Below, piece by piece: positions 62,500 through 64,000 of a DNA stretch of 64,000 bases. Below the pieces are notes generated by a model, which was not told where the DNA came from, ran no database searches, and was given only the letters and a program-made list of their open reading frames with translations. The stretch is from contig CAVWBK010000007.1 in the NCBI GenBank assembly GCA_963753245.1, positions 471,048-535,047 of the forward strand. The letters are read 5' to 3'. Numbering within the stretch: position 1 is the first letter of the stretch; every line of letters starts with the position of its first letter. This stretch comes from VRUE01 sp963753245 (GTDB taxonomy: Bacteria > Actinomycetota > Thermoleophilia > Solirubrobacterales > 70-9). A program made the translations under genes and the position numbers.

Positions 62500-62513
62500 A
62501 GCCCGGAAGGGCT
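62500..62513 (-). terminator. Hairpin after the secreted seven-repeat gene
   Basis: AGCCC-GGAA-GGGCT, a 5-bp stem with a GNRA-type loop, 16 bases past the stop of the minus-strand gene at 62530. Flanking CCGAG and CTCGG offer a competing longer stem. The rest of 62369-62529 holds no gene. Confidence 0.35.
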
Positions 62514-62529
62514 CGGCAGAGTCCGCCTC

Positions 62530-63882
62530 TCAGGAAGCAGGAGGGTGCTTGGCCCGCTGCGGCCTACGCTTGACGACGCGGAAGCGAACGATTGCCGGGG
62601 TGGGGTCGCCGCCGCCCGCGTTGAATGCCCGCATCCGAAAAACATGGCGGCCGACGCCCAGCCGCAGTCGCATCGGGGAGATGCAGGGTGCGGAGGGCCC
62701 GGCGCCGAGCTGGCAACGGAAATAGGCGGGTGCGGTACCGGTGGCGGCGAAGCGGAAGGCGACCGAGACTGGAGCGCGGCGGCGGGAGGCGACTTCGATC
62801 CTGGTTGGGGGTCGGTGAATGACACGCGTACCGGGCGGCAAGGGGAGAGGCACCGGGTGGCCGGTTAGCGCCGGTGTCGTCGTCGTCAGCAACTGACCAA
62901 ACTTGCCACCGGTGACGCATAGCGCTTCGCTCGGGCAAGAGAGGCCGAAGAGGGCATTGGTAATCCCTTTGATCAGGTGTTCGGTCGCCCAGCCCCCGCC
63001 GGTCGGCGTCGTCGTCGCGCTGACTTCCCCGTTATTGCTCGACAGCACGCAGAGGCCGGCCGTCGGGCAGGAGGCGGCGAGGATCTGCAAGCGGGTCGGC
63101 AGCGCCGCCCCCACCCAGCCGCCGGCGGTCGGTTGGGTCGAGACGATCACGCCGCCGGCGTTGCCCGCTGCGCAGAGCCCGACCGAGAAGCAGGAGACGC
63201 CGAGCAGCGCGGTTTCGTCGGCCGGCTGCAGCGGGGCACTCCAGGCCGCCGCCCCCGCGGCGGGATCGGTCGCGACGACGACCCGTCCTTCAAAGCTGGT
63301 CGCGACGCAGAGTGTGCCTCCGTTGGCGGTGCAGGCGACGGCGTGCAGCTGCGGCGCTTCGCTCAGGTGGGCGCTGGTCCAGTCCGCGGCGCCACCACTC
63401 GGATTGTGCGAGGTGATCACGGTTCCCCCATAGCCGACCAAAACGCACAGGGTTGAGCTGGCGCATGAGACGCCAAAGAGCGAACGCGCCTGGGGGATCC
63501 TCGTCGGCGTCCAGGCCGCCGCTCCCGCGGCGGGATCGGTCGTCGTCCAGACCCCGCCGCTGTAGTCGACCGCGACGCAGAGCGAGCTCGAGGGACAGGA
63601 TACGCCGCGCAGATTTCCCTTCAGTTTTTCTGCCAGCGTCAGGTGCGAGACACTCCAGGCTGCTTGTCCCGCGGTGGGCGCACTTGAGGTAACGATCACT
63701 CCCTGCTCGCCGACCCCGACACAGAAACCGCTCGGTTGGCAACTGATCCCGAACAGCGTTTCTTCGCCTCCCAGTTCGAGGTTGGTCAGGGTCCAGGGTG
63801 AGACGACCGGGGTCGTCGCGGCCTGGGCCGGGGTTGCGGCCAGAATGCCGAGCAGCGCGAGGCTGGCCAGCAGCCAGCGCAT
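62530..63882 (-). CDS. Secreted seven-repeat (beta-propeller-like) protein with Cys pairs and Ig-like C-terminus
   Basis: 450 residues from ATG 63882, chosen because it begins the signal peptide MRWLLASLALLGILAATPAQ; an in-frame GTG lies at 63972. Seven repeats of about 40-45 residues follow, each with a cysteine pair: LFGISCQPSGFC, LRGVSCPSSSLC, LFGVSCASSTLC, LHAVACTANGGTLC, LLGVSCFSVGLC, ILAASCPTAGLC and LFGLSCPSEALC, each then ending near VTTxxP. Seven repeats suggest a closed seven-bladed propeller with one disulfide per blade. The last 90 residues form an Ig-like domain (PVSVAFRFAATG, YFRCQLGAGPSAPC, GRHVFRMRAFNAGG) of the type common after secreted actinobacterial domains. Function unknown. 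Confidence 0.82.
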   Translation of the reverse strand: MRWLLASLALLGILAATPAQAATTPVVSPWTLTNLELGGEETLFGISCQPSGFCVGVGEQGVIVTSSAPTAGQAAWSVSHLTLAEKLKGNLRGVSCPSSSLCVAVDYSGGVWTTTDPAAGAAAWTPTRIPQARSLFGVSCASSTLCVLVGYGGTVITSHNPSGGAADWTSAHLSEAPQLHAVACTANGGTLCVATSFEGRVVVATDPAAGAAAWSAPLQPADETALLGVSCFSVGLCAAGNAGGVIVSTQPTAGGWVGAALPTRLQILAASCPTAGLCVLSSNNGEVSATTTPTGGGWATEHLIKGITNALFGLSCPSEALCVTGGKFGQLLTTTTPALTGHPVPLPLPPGTRVIHRPPTRIEVASRRRAPVSVAFRFAATGTAPAYFRCQLGAGPSAPCISPMRLRLGVGRHVFRMRAFNAGGGDPTPAIVRFRVVKRRPQRAKHPPAS

Positions 63883-64000
63883 CCTCGCCAGGCGGCACAA
63901 CCGCCCGGCGCTCAGGCGCGCTGGAGGCGGAAGCTGCGGATCGCGAAAGAAGTCTGACTCTTCAGGCGGCACTGCAACAGGGTTGCAGCTCAGCTCTGCC

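Overview
The window is high-GC actinobacterial DNA. Its many large secreted proteins combine NHL repeats, fibronectin-III-like repeats and TolB-like propellers and end in Lys/Arg/His-rich tails. Its small 'TYANV' surface protein and its DnaE2, DUF1501/DUF1800 and SCO1/TlpA genes fit too. This suggests Thermoleophilia (Solirubrobacterales-like). That placement is inferred from protein style, not from a marker gene.

Left flank (1-8700): a 5'-truncated dnaE2 polymerase gene; an HxlR-type regulator with a DUF1905 partner, divergent from a DHA2 drug exporter over a palindromic operator; an FAD-dependent monooxygenase divergent from a PadR regulator; and a secreted four-cysteine protein (7906-8700) that has a paralogue at 52120-52902.

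Core (8697-53538): two copies of one unit. Each copy has a divergent gene for a regulator with two fused TetR domains (426 and 432 aa), then a five-gene operon of very large exported proteins in the same order (A1-A5 at 10274-27622, B1-B5 at 31227-48302), then a single-TetR-type gene (28716-29402 intact; 53125-53538 lacking its DNA-binding half). Within each operon a two-gene pair (NHL/fn3/TolB-like propeller protein plus a protein of about four repeated beta-rich modules) also occurs twice, giving four pairs in all. Most genes overlap by 4-8 bases, so each operon is probably one long message. Both operons, the two single-TetR genes and one orphan site carry the same promoter, TTGACA-N4-GGTCYG-N4-TGTTCTNAT, found five times. 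I read the core as a duplicated, TetR-controlled system for exporting and displaying cell-surface proteins, with function unknown. Operon A also carries a sixth small gene (27662-28294). Unit B carries an MMPL/RND transporter and two secreted proteins before its final gene.

Right flank (53539-64000): an orphan copy of the shared promoter and a hairpin; a secreted lipase; an SCO1-TlpA redox/copper pair; a secreted GH5 glycosidase; a DUF1800-DUF1501-cupredoxin operon; a second DHA2 exporter with a perfect 14-bp palindrome at its start; and a secreted protein with seven repeats, each holding a cysteine pair, followed by an Ig-like domain. I saw no rRNA, tRNA, CRISPR array or insertion sequence.
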